The notes under the pieces were generated by a model that saw nothing but the letters and a program-made list of their open reading frames with translations, was not told the DNA's origin and ran no database searches. A stretch of DNA of 64,000 bases from positions 2,046,001-2,110,000 of the forward strand of contig OZ244050.1 of NCBI GenBank assembly GCA_965215115.1, given 5' to 3'. The position numbers and the translations under genes are program-made. The stretch comes from CALDTK01 sp965215115. Its GTDB lineage: Bacteria; Bacteroidota; Bacteroidia; Chitinophagales; Saprospiraceae. Shown here piece by piece: positions 35,127 through 43,225 of this stretch. The stretch's first letter is position 1; every line of letters starts with the position of its first letter.

Positions 35127-37568
35127 TCACTGCACCCGCCCCCGCTCCTCCGCCGCGCTGTCGCGCGAGACACTCTTCACTCTCTTGTTGCCGAACGGCG
35201 CGCTGTACGTCACTTTCAACGTCGGACGAGAGAAATCGAAGCCGAAATCCGCCACGAAATCCTGCGCCGGGATCACCGTGCGGCTGCGCGCCCTAAGGGT
35301 GTTGAGGGCATCGTCCACGCCGACCGTGAAGCTCGCGCCACTCGCGAGCTTCTTCTGGAGCGCCACGTTGAGACTCCCGATCGCGAGCGTGCGCACGTAG
35401 CCGTTCACGTTCGGACCCGAGAAAAAGCCCGAAACTCCGAGCGACCAGTTTTGCGGAAGCGCAAAATTTTGACCACCCGCGATACGGACGTTGGCAAGGC
35501 TTCGCGTGAGGAGCGCGCCCTCGACGTAGGCCGTGTTTTCGGTGTACGTGAGGGTGGCGTTGAGGCGCCCGCTCCACCAGGGGGCTAGCTTGGTCGGCGT
35601 GCCCACGGTGGCCGACCAAACGCGCTGTCCACTGAGGTTGAGCGGCTGCGTGACCTGCGCTTGTAGCCTGGTATTGTACACGGGTTGAAAGCCTGCGATC
35701 GCAGAGTCGACGCTCGTGTAGCCTAAGCCGAGGCTGAGTCCGCCGCGCGTGATGGCCGCCTCGAAGGCGTTCGCGATCCCGGGTTGCAGACCTGGATTCC
35801 CGCCGAAGTTGGTGCGCGGGTCGAGGAAGACCACGAAGGGCGCCAATTGCGTAAAGGCCGGTCGGTTGATGCGCCGCGCGTAACCCGCCGTAAGCTTGAT
35901 GCGCTCGGTGAGGTTATAGCCAATGCTCGCGTTGGGGAAGAGCAGTCCATAGTTGCGATCCACGAGCCTGCCGGCGGCGGCCTCGTCGAGTTCGGTGTCG
36001 GTGAGTTCGTAGCGGAGGCCGAGTTGGTACTCGAGTAGCTTCTTGTCCGCGCCGAGATTGGCGGTGGAGGCGTACTGCGCGTAGGCCGCCGCGATCGACT
36101 CGTCGAGCGTGCTTGCCGAACTGAAGCCCGAATCACGTTGGCCGTCGCGAAGTAGCGTCACGTCGTTCTGAAAGTCGGAAACGACCGCCTTGGCGCCGAG
36201 CGAGAGCGTACCCGAAGCTAGGGACTGGCGGTAGTCGGCTTTCGCGACGAAGATGTTGAAGGGCGATGTTTTGTCGCTCGCCAGACGCGCATCCCGCAGG
36301 CTGCCTGCGTCGCCGAGGTCGCGATAGTCGAGCGCGTAACTGATCGGGTTCTCGTTGTCGTAAACGAGGTAATCCAAGCTAAGGTCGAGCTTGGCCGCGG
36401 TGGTGAGTTTTTGCGAAAGCAGCACGCCCACTTGCCCGTGCCGCCAGTCGTTGTCCTCCCGCACGTCCGTGATCAGCAAGGTATCAGCCGTGGCGGCGAG
36501 TCCGAAGCGGTTGCGTTGCTGGCCGCCCATGTCGTAGAGGTCTGCGTAGCCGCTGGCGAGCAAGCCGAGCGTCGTCCCCTCGGAGAGCGTGAAATCGGCC
36601 CCGAGGCGCGCGTTGACCACATTGCGAAGGGGATTGCGGCGGAAGGCTAGGTCGGTAGTCTGTGGCCGCTCGCCGCCGACGGTGCGCCGCAGGTAACTCT
36701 GCTCGGGCGTAGCGTTGCGCACGTAGCTCACGTTGCCGAACACACTCGCCCTGCCCCTTCGGTACGTCCCACTCACCGAGCTCTGCACGATCTCTCGCAA
36801 CTGCGCGCCCGGAAAGCTCGCCTCCGCGTAGGAGCCCCCGCCGGTCAGGGTGTAATTGCCGTTAAGCCCCTCGTCTGGCAGCCGCCTGAGCACGATGTCG
36901 ACGTAGCCCGCGTTGCCGTCCGCGTCGAGGTCGGCCGGGGGCGTGGTGATGAGTTCGAGGCGCACGATGTCGCTCGCGGGGATGCCGGCGAGGTAGCTCA
37001 CCAGCGCGTCGGCGGGCATGTAGTTGAGGCGACCGTTGATCATCACGCGGACGCCGTCCTTGCCGAGCATGTTGATGTTGCCCGAACTGCGGTCGACGAT
37101 GATCCCCGGCGAGCGCTCGAGCACCTCGAGGGCGGTCTGCCCGATGGCCGTCGGCTGGTTGGCCACGTTGACGATGGTGCGGTCGATGCGGCGCTCGAAG
37201 AGAGGCTTTTCGGCCGTAACAGTGACGGCCGTGAGTTGGGCGGCGCCCGTGCCGAGGGTCAATGGACCCACGTCGGTGTCTTCGGCGAGATCCATTTCGG
37301 GACCGAGTAAGTCGCCGTAACCGATCGACGTGACGCGGAGCCGGTAGCGGCCTGGTGCGGGGCTCTCGATCTGGAAGCGGCCGCCCGCATCCGTGACGGC
37401 TCCGCCGATGAAACTGGTGTCGGCGGCGGCCAGGAGCACGACGTTGGCGTAAGCCACGGGTGCGTCGGCCCCGTCGACGACGGTGCCGGAGACGGTGATT
37501 TGGGCGAGTAGCGAGGTGGGGGCTTTCGCCAAAACAAGGAGCACTATCAATAACAGAAAGGTGCGCAT
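35127..37568 (-). CDS. TonB-dependent receptor-like outer-membrane beta-barrel (OMP_b-brl type)
   Basis: 813 aa. The signal peptide ends near LLAQ and contains a hairpin-encoded VLAKA. Residues ~25-100 are a carboxypeptidase-regulatory-like domain (ITVSGTVVDGADAPVAYANV). The plug follows (ALEVLERSPGIIVD, GVRVMINGR, IELITTPPA-type strand), then the barrel, which matches the OMP_b-brl_3 family of Bacteroidota receptors of unknown ligand. It ends with a short basic tail after FSRPTLKVTYSAPFGNK. It stands alone, with no SusD-like or DUF4249 partner adjacent. Confidence 0.85.
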   Translation of the reverse strand: MRTFLLLIVLLVLAKAPTSLLAQITVSGTVVDGADAPVAYANVVLLAAADTSFIGGAVTDAGGRFQIESPAPGRYRLRVTSIGYGDLLGPEMDLAEDTDVGPLTLGTGAAQLTAVTVTAEKPLFERRIDRTIVNVANQPTAIGQTALEVLERSPGIIVDRSSGNINMLGKDGVRVMINGRLNYMPADALVSYLAGIPASDIVRLELITTPPADLDADGNAGYVDIVLRRLPDEGLNGNYTLTGGGSYAEASFPGAQLREIVQSSVSGTYRRGRASVFGNVSYVRNATPEQSYLRRTVGGERPQTTDLAFRRNPLRNVVNARLGADFTLSEGTTLGLLASGYADLYDMGGQQRNRFGLAATADTLLITDVREDNDWRHGQVGVLLSQKLTTAAKLDLSLDYLVYDNENPISYALDYRDLGDAGSLRDARLASDKTSPFNIFVAKADYRQSLASGTLSLGAKAVVSDFQNDVTLLRDGQRDSGFSSASTLDESIAAAYAQYASTANLGADKKLLEYQLGLRYELTDTELDEAAAGRLVDRNYGLLFPNASIGYNLTERIKLTAGYARRINRPAFTQLAPFVVFLDPRTNFGGNPGLQPGIANAFEAAITRGGLSLGLGYTSVDSAIAGFQPVYNTRLQAQVTQPLNLSGQRVWSATVGTPTKLAPWWSGRLNATLTYTENTAYVEGALLTRSLANVRIAGGQNFALPQNWSLGVSGFFSGPNVNGYVRTLAIGSLNVALQKKLASGASFTVGVDDALNTLRARSRTVIPAQDFVADFGFDFSRPTLKVTYSAPFGNKRVKSVSRDSAAEERGRVQ
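35448..35462 (+). repeat. GTTTT-hairpin, stem GCG/CGC, loop GAAG
   Basis: Antisense in the OMP gene, read A-L-P-Q-N. Confidence 0.75.
36407..36421 (+). repeat. GTTTT-hairpin, stem TGC/GCA, loop GAAA
   Basis: Antisense in the OMP gene, read L-S-Q-K. Unique stem in this window. Confidence 0.75.
37521..37535 (-). repeat. GTTTT-hairpin, stem GGC/GCC, loop GAAA
   Basis: Sense. Encodes V-L-A-K-A in the OMP signal peptide. Confidence 0.9.
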
Positions 37569-37616
37569 GAGACGTGATTAAGCGTGAGGAAAGAGGTTGT
37601 GAAGCGTCCTGGCTCG

Positions 37617-38738
37617 CTACCGCACCCCCGTCACCTCCCGCACCCGCATCTTCAGCCCCCACCCAAAAAAATCATTGCTCAGCGCTACCGCCACTTCATT
37701 ATCCCCGGCCTCGAGTGGGAGACGGAACTGCGCGTTGTCAATGCTCAAGCGCCCCTTCGGGTACCGCATCTGCGGCGTACCGTAGCGGTTTTCGTCGGCG
37801 AACAGCAACCGGCCGTTGACGTACACCGCCGCGGCGTCGGAAAATCCAAAGTCAACCGCCACCTCCCGAGCCACGTCGCTGTTTAGGGTCGTCTTCAACC
37901 AACAGAGCCTGCGCTCGCCGGAGGGCGTTTTGCCGAAAGGCCGACTCAGGTTGACGAGGTCCAGATGCTCGGCGTCTACCGTTCGCCAGGTCGTCGTGTC
38001 GCGCGGCACCTCCAGGCGCGTCAGCGAGCGGTCGAAGGGAATGGCCTCGGGCGGGCTCACGCGCCAACGGTTCAGATACCGACCGTCGCGGCCCCCGGCG
38101 AAGTAGCCGACCTCACCCGCGAGCTCCGGGGTGCCCGGATCGAACCGCACGTTCGCGTAGTAACCACGACCACTAAATCCGATGCGCCCCTCCCGAATAC
38201 CGCCGTCGAGTTGCGGCACGTACAGCGCCGGCGCGGTCATGTCGTTGACGTAGACCAGGAGTTGCTGGCCGAGCACCACGAGCTTGACGTGGTTCCAGTC
38301 GTCGCCCTTGATCTCGACGGCGGCCTGGTACTCCGGGCGCAGGTCCCAGTAGTTGACGCCCTTCACGATGGCCGCGTACTGGAGGGCCTCCGTGACGCGC
38401 GACTCCCCGGCGAAGAAGGTCCGCAGGTAAACGAGTTCCGAATTGTCTTTGTCGACGCGCCGGAAGTGGACCCCCGCGAAGCCGTCGGTCTCGGGGAGGT
38501 AGTCGTACTCTAGGGTCCCGTCCCGGAGGACGAAGTCCCGCTTGTCGACGGTATGATCTTCTAGCGCCTGATCGGCGGCACCGATGTGTAGGGTTTGGCG
38601 CCCCCGGTGCTCGACGAAGCGGATGGGCAGATCATTGGCGTCCCAGGCCTCAGGCGTGAGCGGGAGCTGCTGGGTTTGGGCGGCGAGGGAGAGGGCGGCT
38701 TGCGCCAAAACTAAGGATAGGCAGAAACGCGAGGTCAT
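37617..38738 (-). CDS. Exported concanavalin-fold / 3-keto-disaccharide-hydrolase-like protein
   Basis: 373 aa. The signal peptide contains a hairpin-encoded VLAQA and ends SLAAQ. Residues ~40-210 resemble a LamG/DUF1080-type jelly roll: FVLRDGTLEYDYLP, FAGVHFRRVD, WNHVKLVVLGQQLLVYVND, GRIGFSGRGYYANVRF. The C-terminal half has a second beta-rich module (AAVYVNGRLLFADENRYG, GDNEVAVALSNDFFGWG), also carbohydrate-binding-like. Probably a periplasmic or surface glycan-binding protein. No catalytic residues can be assigned. Confidence 0.65.
   Translation of the reverse strand: MTSRFCLSLVLAQAALSLAAQTQQLPLTPEAWDANDLPIRFVEHRGRQTLHIGAADQALEDHTVDKRDFVLRDGTLEYDYLPETDGFAGVHFRRVDKDNSELVYLRTFFAGESRVTEALQYAAIVKGVNYWDLRPEYQAAVEIKGDDWNHVKLVVLGQQLLVYVNDMTAPALYVPQLDGGIREGRIGFSGRGYYANVRFDPGTPELAGEVGYFAGGRDGRYLNRWRVSPPEAIPFDRSLTRLEVPRDTTTWRTVDAEHLDLVNLSRPFGKTPSGERRLCWLKTTLNSDVAREVAVDFGFSDAAAVYVNGRLLFADENRYGTPQMRYPKGRLSIDNAQFRLPLEAGDNEVAVALSNDFFGWGLKMRVREVTGVR
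37927..37941 (+). repeat. GTTTT-hairpin, stem GCC/GGC, loop GAAA
   Basis: Antisense in the jelly-roll protein gene, read P-F-G-K-T. Confidence 0.88.
38697..38711 (-). repeat. GTTTT-hairpin, stem GGC/GCC, loop GCAA
   Basis: Sense. Encodes V-L-A-Q-A in the signal peptide of 37617-38738. Confidence 0.9.
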
Positions 38739-38869
38739 AGGGTGGCTGGTTGTGCTTCCGCAAAACAGGTCCTACGGGCGCCACCGGGCCCAACCAAGCT
38801 GGCGACAAGGGCGTGCAAGTCGGTGCAAATCCGATAACCCGCTGTTGCTTAGCGAATTATCCGACCGTT

Positions 38870-40246
38870 TCACATGCCCTCGGGTACGTCCGTTGGCCAG
38901 AGCGCCACTGGAGTAGCCCCAGCTCCGGCCCCCAAACTCACCTCCGACACCGCGCCAAATCCATTAAAACGATACCGCACCCCCAGCAGGCGTCCGAAGC
39001 CGTGGGATAGGTTTTGCCGAAAGGCCTCCTCTCCGTCGCGCATCACACGTACTTCCCTGTCGAGCAATTCCACGTCCACCCGGACCCACTGGTCCGGGCT
39101 TACGCCAAAACCCGCCAAATCCGTGTGCCGACCGTCAATCATCTGCTGGTCGACGTATAGGTCGATATCGCCGGTACAACCCGTGAGCACGAAGGGGAAA
39201 ATCATGGTGCCGCGCTCTCCATACAGCACCATATTCGCTCCGCGGCAAGCGTCTCCGCGCTCGTGCCGAAACGAAGTAGAAAACCGAAAACCCGCCTCGG
39301 TGTCGATGCCGTCGAGCCCACCGATGAAGTGTAATTCGCCCGAGTGCTGCGGCGCTTTGGCGCTATTTGTATTGATATCTGGCGCGGTGATGCGCAGGGC
39401 ACCGTCCTCGCCGATCAGCTGCGACATCGATCGGTATTCCGGGGCCTCCACGGCCGGCTGGTCGATAGTCCCGAGCCAACCCTCCGAGGGGACGACGAGT
39501 GACTTTTCGGCGCCCACCACTCCGTCGATCAGCAGCTTAGCCGTGTAAACCCCCGGGTAGTAGTACGTGCAGGCGTAGAACCCGCGCGCCGGATCGACCG
39601 CGTGGCGCAGGCGTGGGTCCCACGACTGCTGAATGCTGAGCGTATCGAAGCTGCTGCCGTTGACGGCGTAGCGGAATTGCACCGTGTTGGGCAAGCCCCG
39701 CGCGATGGGCGCGAAATCAAAGCGCTCGACCTGCACCGGCGGACCTTTGTACGTCGGCGTATGCGTGGCGAGCGTACCAACCAAGATGGCCGCGAGCAGG
39801 ACGCCGAGGAAGCCGACCGCGAGCGGCCGCCAATTGCGCGTGGCCGGGGCGGTGGCGTGGGTGGGCGGGGCGGCAGGTGCGGTAGGCACCGCCGCGGGCC
39901 GCGGCGGCGCGATGGGCACTTCAGGTTGCGGCAGCGGCTCCGGGGGCGGCGCCTGCATCCCGAGCCACGTCGCCTGCGCCTCCACCCAGCCCGCGAAACC
40001 CGCGAAGCGCGCCAGCGTGTCGAGCGTCGTCCTCGAGGGGGAGCTGCTGTAGGCAACGTGTCCCCAGACCCGCTTGAGGGTCGCCACCGAAAGTTGGACG
40101 CCGGTCTCGGCAAGGATTGACTCGGTAAGTTCCTCGAAATGCACCGTCTGCCAGTCGGCGGCCGCGCCCCAGTCGAGGCGGGCCTCGATGCGTTGTAGGC
40201 AAAGCTCGAGGGCATCGCGTGGGGGCGGGGGTTCGGCAGTCGACAC
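38870..40246 (-). CDS. Membrane-anchored protein with cytosolic HTH-like N-domain
   Basis: 458 aa from a GTG at 40246, chosen because a TACTTTTG box ends 5 nt before it. Residues ~8-80 (LCLQRIEARLDWGAAADW, FEELTESILAETGVQLSVATLKRVWGHV, TLDTLARFAGF) match a helix-turn-helix-like module seen at the start of many Bacteroidota envelope proteins. After a Pro-rich linker comes one transmembrane helix (LAVGFLGVLLAAILVGTLA, ~130-150), then a periplasmic beta-sandwich with a Cys pair. This suggests a one-component sensor linking an outside beta domain to a cytosolic DNA-binding-like domain; the function is unproven. Confidence 0.65.
   Translation of the reverse strand: MSTAEPPPPRDALELCLQRIEARLDWGAAADWQTVHFEELTESILAETGVQLSVATLKRVWGHVAYSSSPSRTTLDTLARFAGFAGWVEAQATWLGMQAPPPEPLPQPEVPIAPPRPAAVPTAPAAPPTHATAPATRNWRPLAVGFLGVLLAAILVGTLATHTPTYKGPPVQVERFDFAPIARGLPNTVQFRYAVNGSSFDTLSIQQSWDPRLRHAVDPARGFYACTYYYPGVYTAKLLIDGVVGAEKSLVVPSEGWLGTIDQPAVEAPEYRSMSQLIGEDGALRITAPDINTNSAKAPQHSGELHFIGGLDGIDTEAGFRFSTSFRHERGDACRGANMVLYGERGTMIFPFVLTGCTGDIDLYVDQQMIDGRHTDLAGFGVSPDQWVRVDVELLDREVRVMRDGEEAFRQNLSHGFGRLLGVRYRFNGFGAVSEVSLGAGAGATPVALWPTDVPEGM
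39011..39025 (+). repeat. GTTTT-hairpin, stem GCC/GGC, loop GAAA
   Basis: Antisense in the sensor-like gene, read A-F-R-Q-N. Confidence 0.88.
39096..39110 (-). repeat. GTTTT-hairpin, stem GGC/GCC, loop GTAA
   Basis: Sense in the same gene, read G-F-G-V-S, 71 nt from an opposite copy. Confidence 0.88.
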
Positions 40247-40251
40247 CGGGG

Positions 40252-40259
40252 CAAAAGTA
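40252..40259 (-). promoter_or_regulatory. -7 box TACTTTTG with very short leader
   Basis: Exact TAnnTTTG, ending 5 nt before the GTG at 40246. Confidence 0.5.
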
Positions 40260-40490
40260 GCCGCCCGGGGGTCGGTAGCGAGTGTGCACCAACTTGTTGT
40301 GCGTTTGTGCGTTTGTGCGTGGTTTCAGCGGGGCGTGAGGTTTGCCTGTTGCGGCAGGCGATTCGTCGTCTGCGCGCAAGCATCGAGCGCCAAGCCGGCG
40401 GATTCACCTCTTAGGCTTTAGTGCAAACACTGACTACGTCACCCCCCCCGGCCAGCAGCAGCCCTGACTTAGCACCAGCGCCACCCTTGC

Positions 40491-40750
40491 CTTTCGGCGC
40501 CCGCCCGATGCGGCGCGTATTGCAGAACGAGCTCGTCGACAAGCTGTCGAAGGAGATCCTGCGCGGCACCTTCCAGGCCGGGGACACGATCTATGTCGAT
40601 GTTGATCCGAAGGGGCTCACGTTCTCGAAGGAGCCTTATGATGGCGTGACGCGCTACCCGGAGTCGGTGGACGGGACGCACCCGCTGAAGGATGCGGACG
40701 TGTTGGATGTGGAAGTGGAGGAGGTGAAGGATTTGCATGATGTGGAGTAG
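40491..40750 (+). pseudogene. Duplicated 3' end of clpB
   Basis: Encodes the last ~86 residues of ClpB (FGARPMRRVLQNELVDKL to DLHDVE), matching 34538-34797. The first ~140 nt differ mainly at synonymous sites, while the last ~116 nt before the stop (40633-40748 versus 34681-34796) appear identical. The frame is open further upstream to 40421 but that part is not ClpB. This is a truncated remnant without AAA domains. Confidence 0.85.
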
Positions 40751-40960
40751 GGGGGCGTTACGAAGCAGTGGGGTAGGGGCTCCGCTGCTGAGTAGCTCCA
40801 CGAGGGTGCCCTCATTGGAAGCGCCACTCGCAGCGTGAGAAGGGGAAGGGCCTCTTCTCTAAGCAGTCGAGCGGCCCCCAGATGGCTCAGTCTGTTAACG
40901 TCGGCCCGATTTTCGCCTTTCATGAACCTGGTGCGCGACTTCGGCGTACCTTTGCGGCAA
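40751..40960. other. Intergenic region before the small RNA
   Basis: No gene seen. It ends with the small-RNA promoter at 40947. Confidence 0.5.
40947..40954 (+). promoter_or_regulatory. -7 box TACCTTTG
   Basis: Exact match to the Bacteroidota TAnnTTTG box. It would start transcription near 40961, upstream of a terminated ~105-nt RNA. Confidence 0.6.
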
Positions 40961-41065
40961 CAGAACCTACCGCGCCTCTCATCTGCACGGCGGAAAATTG
41001 GGTAGGTCAATCTTTTTTTCCCTTCATGGGGAGGCCCGCTAGCGACATCACTAGCGGGCTTTTTT
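40961..41065 (+). ncRNA. Predicted ~105-nt structured RNA upstream of abi_2
   Basis: Bounded by the TACCTTTG box and an intrinsic terminator that ends exactly before the Abi_2 start codon. ACCTACC (40965-40971) pairs with GGTAGGT (41001-41007), and a strong terminal hairpin follows at 41034-41059. Structured RNAs directly upstream of AbiF/AbiD-type HEPN genes have been reported (abiF RNA motif); assignment to that motif here is inference from position and architecture. Confidence 0.55.
41034..41065 (+). terminator. Intrinsic terminator
   Basis: GCCCGCTAG (41034-41042) pairs perfectly with CTAGCGGGC (41051-41059), followed by TTTTTT. The next base begins the abi_2 ATG. Confidence 0.9.
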
Positions 41066-41431
41066 ATGCACTACTCCAAGCAAGCCATCTCCGTCGAGGC
41101 GCAGGTCGCCCACTTAATCGCTCGGGGGATGCGCGTGGCCGATCCTGCCCAGGCGGCTCAGCACTTGCGCTACGTGGGGTACTTCCGTCTGCGGGGCTAC
41201 TTCTCCTCGCTCGTCGTCGATCCGTTAGACTGGAGCCTCGGTTTTCGCCCGGGCACCGACTTCGAACTTCTGCTCGCGCTTTACAATATGGACCGCGACT
41301 TGCGCTTGCTGTTCATGCACCTGCTCGAGCGGTTCGAGGTGGCCGTCCGGACCTTACTGGTTCAGCATTTCTGCCCCGAGCTTGGTGCTGCCTGGTATGA
41401 AGAAGAGGCGAACTTCAAGTTACGACACTAA
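41066..41431 (+). pseudogene. Truncated Abi_2 (AbiD/AbiF-like HEPN) gene
   Basis: 121 aa, against ~300 for the Abi_2 family. The N-terminal part is well preserved: KQAISVEAQVAHLIARGM, HLRYVGYFRLRGYFSSL, LALYNMDRDLRLLFMHLLERFEVAVRTLLVQHF. RTLLVQH fits the Rx4-6H HEPN RNase motif. The frame stops at the point where base composition turns AT-rich, so the C-terminal half appears to have been replaced by the inserted low-GC segment. Full-length relatives are abortive-infection toxins, some paired with an upstream RNA as here. Confidence 0.75.
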
Positions 41432-42700
41432 AGGAACAGTTACACAAGTTTGCAATTCTAAGCGGTGGTTTGTAATTTTCTTAGTCACTTTGAAATTTTT
41501 TAAGCCTTTCGGTAAGTATGTCGCCGTCTCCCTGAGTCCACAGAACCTCCAAAGTAGCACTCCCGCTTCTGGCGGCGCCCACCGACGCAACATACTTTTC
41601 CAGGTAATCAAACAATGTGCCTTCCTGCATATAAAATATACTTTCTTTATCGCCCATGAATATTTTCGGGATATACTTGTGCGGACGTTTGACCTTGTCG
41701 TAGCCTCGTACTGCACCATTCAAGTAAGAAACGACAACTGCCCCTCCGCCTGGTCTTTGAGACCAAGGGTGTGTGCGATGTTCGTCTCCGACCCAGAAGA
41801 TTTTTTTGGTAAAATTGCGAAATGTTCGTTCGTCATTCGATGAATTGAATACATCTTCACAGTTGCAATCGAATGGAGAACATATGGGCACCGCCAAATT
41901 TTCGTCTTCCATCTCTTTGCAGAATAATTTGGCTACTGTGAAGCATGGGATGGACGCGGCTAAAAGATCGGTTAAGAGGTAGTAAAATAGCTCCTTATAG
42001 ATGAATGGCGCTGCGTCCTCGTAGAACGACGTAAGCAGAATCGCTTTTAAGTTTGATAAGTTAACTTGATGTAAGTCCGTGCTGTGAAAATCAATCCGAT
42101 ATTTTGCGTCAATGAGCTGTGCCTCTTGCCAGCCTTCAAGTTCTTTGATCCTAATGCGGCGTAGGTCGCTATTATATGCTGCTATTTCTTCCTCACCAAT
42201 TTCCCCGTCATCGTTCATATAATCTAGTATGTCCGACTGATAACGGTCCATTATAGCACTGTAGCAACCAAAATATTGCTCGCTCGATGTGCAAAGAAAT
42301 TCGATCTCTTTATTGATATCTAGAGGCGTCCAAGGACTGTTGCTCGTATCTAGTTGCCAACGAGGTGTCATATACTCACATCCAACTTTAGACATACATA
42401 TATCAGGATATAGGCGCCAAACAATTTTTTTGTTAAATAATATTCCGACTCTAGACTGAACACACCTTATTCCATTCTCTTCGTATTCGTAATCAGAATG
42501 GATGGCATCGCCGCGAACTACACGTTCATGACACTTCTGTCAATTCTTCAGATGTAAAATCGTGATGAATTGAATAAACCGTCCGAAAAACTATTAAGTT
42601 ATCGCGAATGGTCTGCCAACTTATTTCTGTCATCATTTTTTCCTTTAGTCTTGTGTGTCATCTTAAATTTTGAGTCTACGTTTGAATCGCCGTTGAAGTT
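41405..42700. other. Low-GC insertion island
   Basis: Base composition falls abruptly near 41405 and recovers near 42700. The segment interrupts abi_2 on the left and adjoins a coding remnant on the right. It contains one 304-aa gene and ~300 bp of AT-rich non-coding DNA. It has no GTTTT-hairpin copy, consistent with recent arrival. No transposase or clear terminal repeats were found. Confidence 0.65.
41481..42395 (-). CDS. Hypothetical protein of the low-GC island
   Basis: 304 aa, not recognised. Composition and codon use (many AAA, TTT, ATA) differ sharply from all neighbours. The middle is helical with hydrophobic stretches (AAPFIYKELFYYLLTDLLAASIPCFTVAKLF), followed by a Cys-containing segment PICSPFDCNCEDVF and a C-terminal charged region with SQRPGGGAVVVSYL. 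No signal peptide. A horizontally acquired cargo gene, possibly defence-related given the disrupted Abi locus (inference). Confidence 0.6.
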   Translation of the reverse strand: MSKVGCEYMTPRWQLDTSNSPWTPLDINKEIEFLCTSSEQYFGCYSAIMDRYQSDILDYMNDDGEIGEEEIAAYNSDLRRIRIKELEGWQEAQLIDAKYRIDFHSTDLHQVNLSNLKAILLTSFYEDAAPFIYKELFYYLLTDLLAASIPCFTVAKLFCKEMEDENLAVPICSPFDCNCEDVFNSSNDERTFRNFTKKIFWVGDEHRTHPWSQRPGGGAVVVSYLNGAVRGYDKVKRPHKYIPKIFMGDKESIFYMQEGTLFDYLEKYVASVGAARSGSATLEVLWTQGDGDILTERLKKFQSD

Positions 42701-42960
42701 ACACTCTCGACAATCCCCGGCAGCCCCGCCCGCTCCAGCGCCCGATCAAACAGCTGTGTAAACGTCTTGCGAAAAGCCGGGTCGGTGGCCCAGAGGCGGT
42801 AGAAGTCCAGGCTCTCGTCGCGGGAGCCTTGCACGGCGTCTTGGAGCATGTTGTGCTTGAGGCGCTGTCGATTGATTGGGTCTTGCGTGGCCTGGTACTC
42901 CGCCACGAAGCGCGGATCGGCCTCGGCACGCTTGAATTCCAGGTGTCTCCCCCCCGGCTG
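42676..42960 (-). pseudogene. 3' remnant of an unrecognised gene
   Basis: The last ~90 codons (from GRHLEFKRAEADPRF to the stop, with FDRALERAGLPG) have GC-rich codon use typical of the host and look like a real C-terminus. Upstream the frame degenerates into a 12-bp repeat (GTCGGAGTAAAT, ~43010-43045). It probably is the tail of a gene truncated when this scar region formed. Confidence 0.4.
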
Positions 42961-43225
42961 TCGGAGTACATGGTCGATCGCTCGCTGCATATCAAGGCAT
43001 TGCGCCCGGTGTCGGAGTAAATGTCGGAGTAAATGTCGGAGTAACCTGCCCCTCGGCGCACGGCAGCGCCCCCCTAAAGTGTTCGGGATCCATACGCGAC
43101 CGGGGAGTGCAGGCGCCCGAAAGACCGTAGAGACTATCGAGTTCGCGGTCTTGAGTCGACTAGAGCGATAGATCCGCTTGGCCCCCTTACCCGCATGAAC
43201 CAGCGGACGCCGCATGCATAGCCCC
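42961..43225. other. Gene-poor stretch with 12-bp repeats
   Basis: Three near-identical GTCGGAGTAAAT-type units around 43010-43045. Nothing else supported. Confidence 0.5.

Noticed and set aside
38761..38850. Cobalamin-riboswitch-like string GGTGCAAATCCG
   Set aside because: The other conserved boxes of the riboswitch are missing and the position does not lead a suitable gene.
42570..42761. 63-aa open frame on the plus strand in the AT-rich region
   Set aside because: Spans the low/high GC boundary, no ribosome-entry or promoter signal, ends in a Pro/Ala artefact of the opposite remnant.
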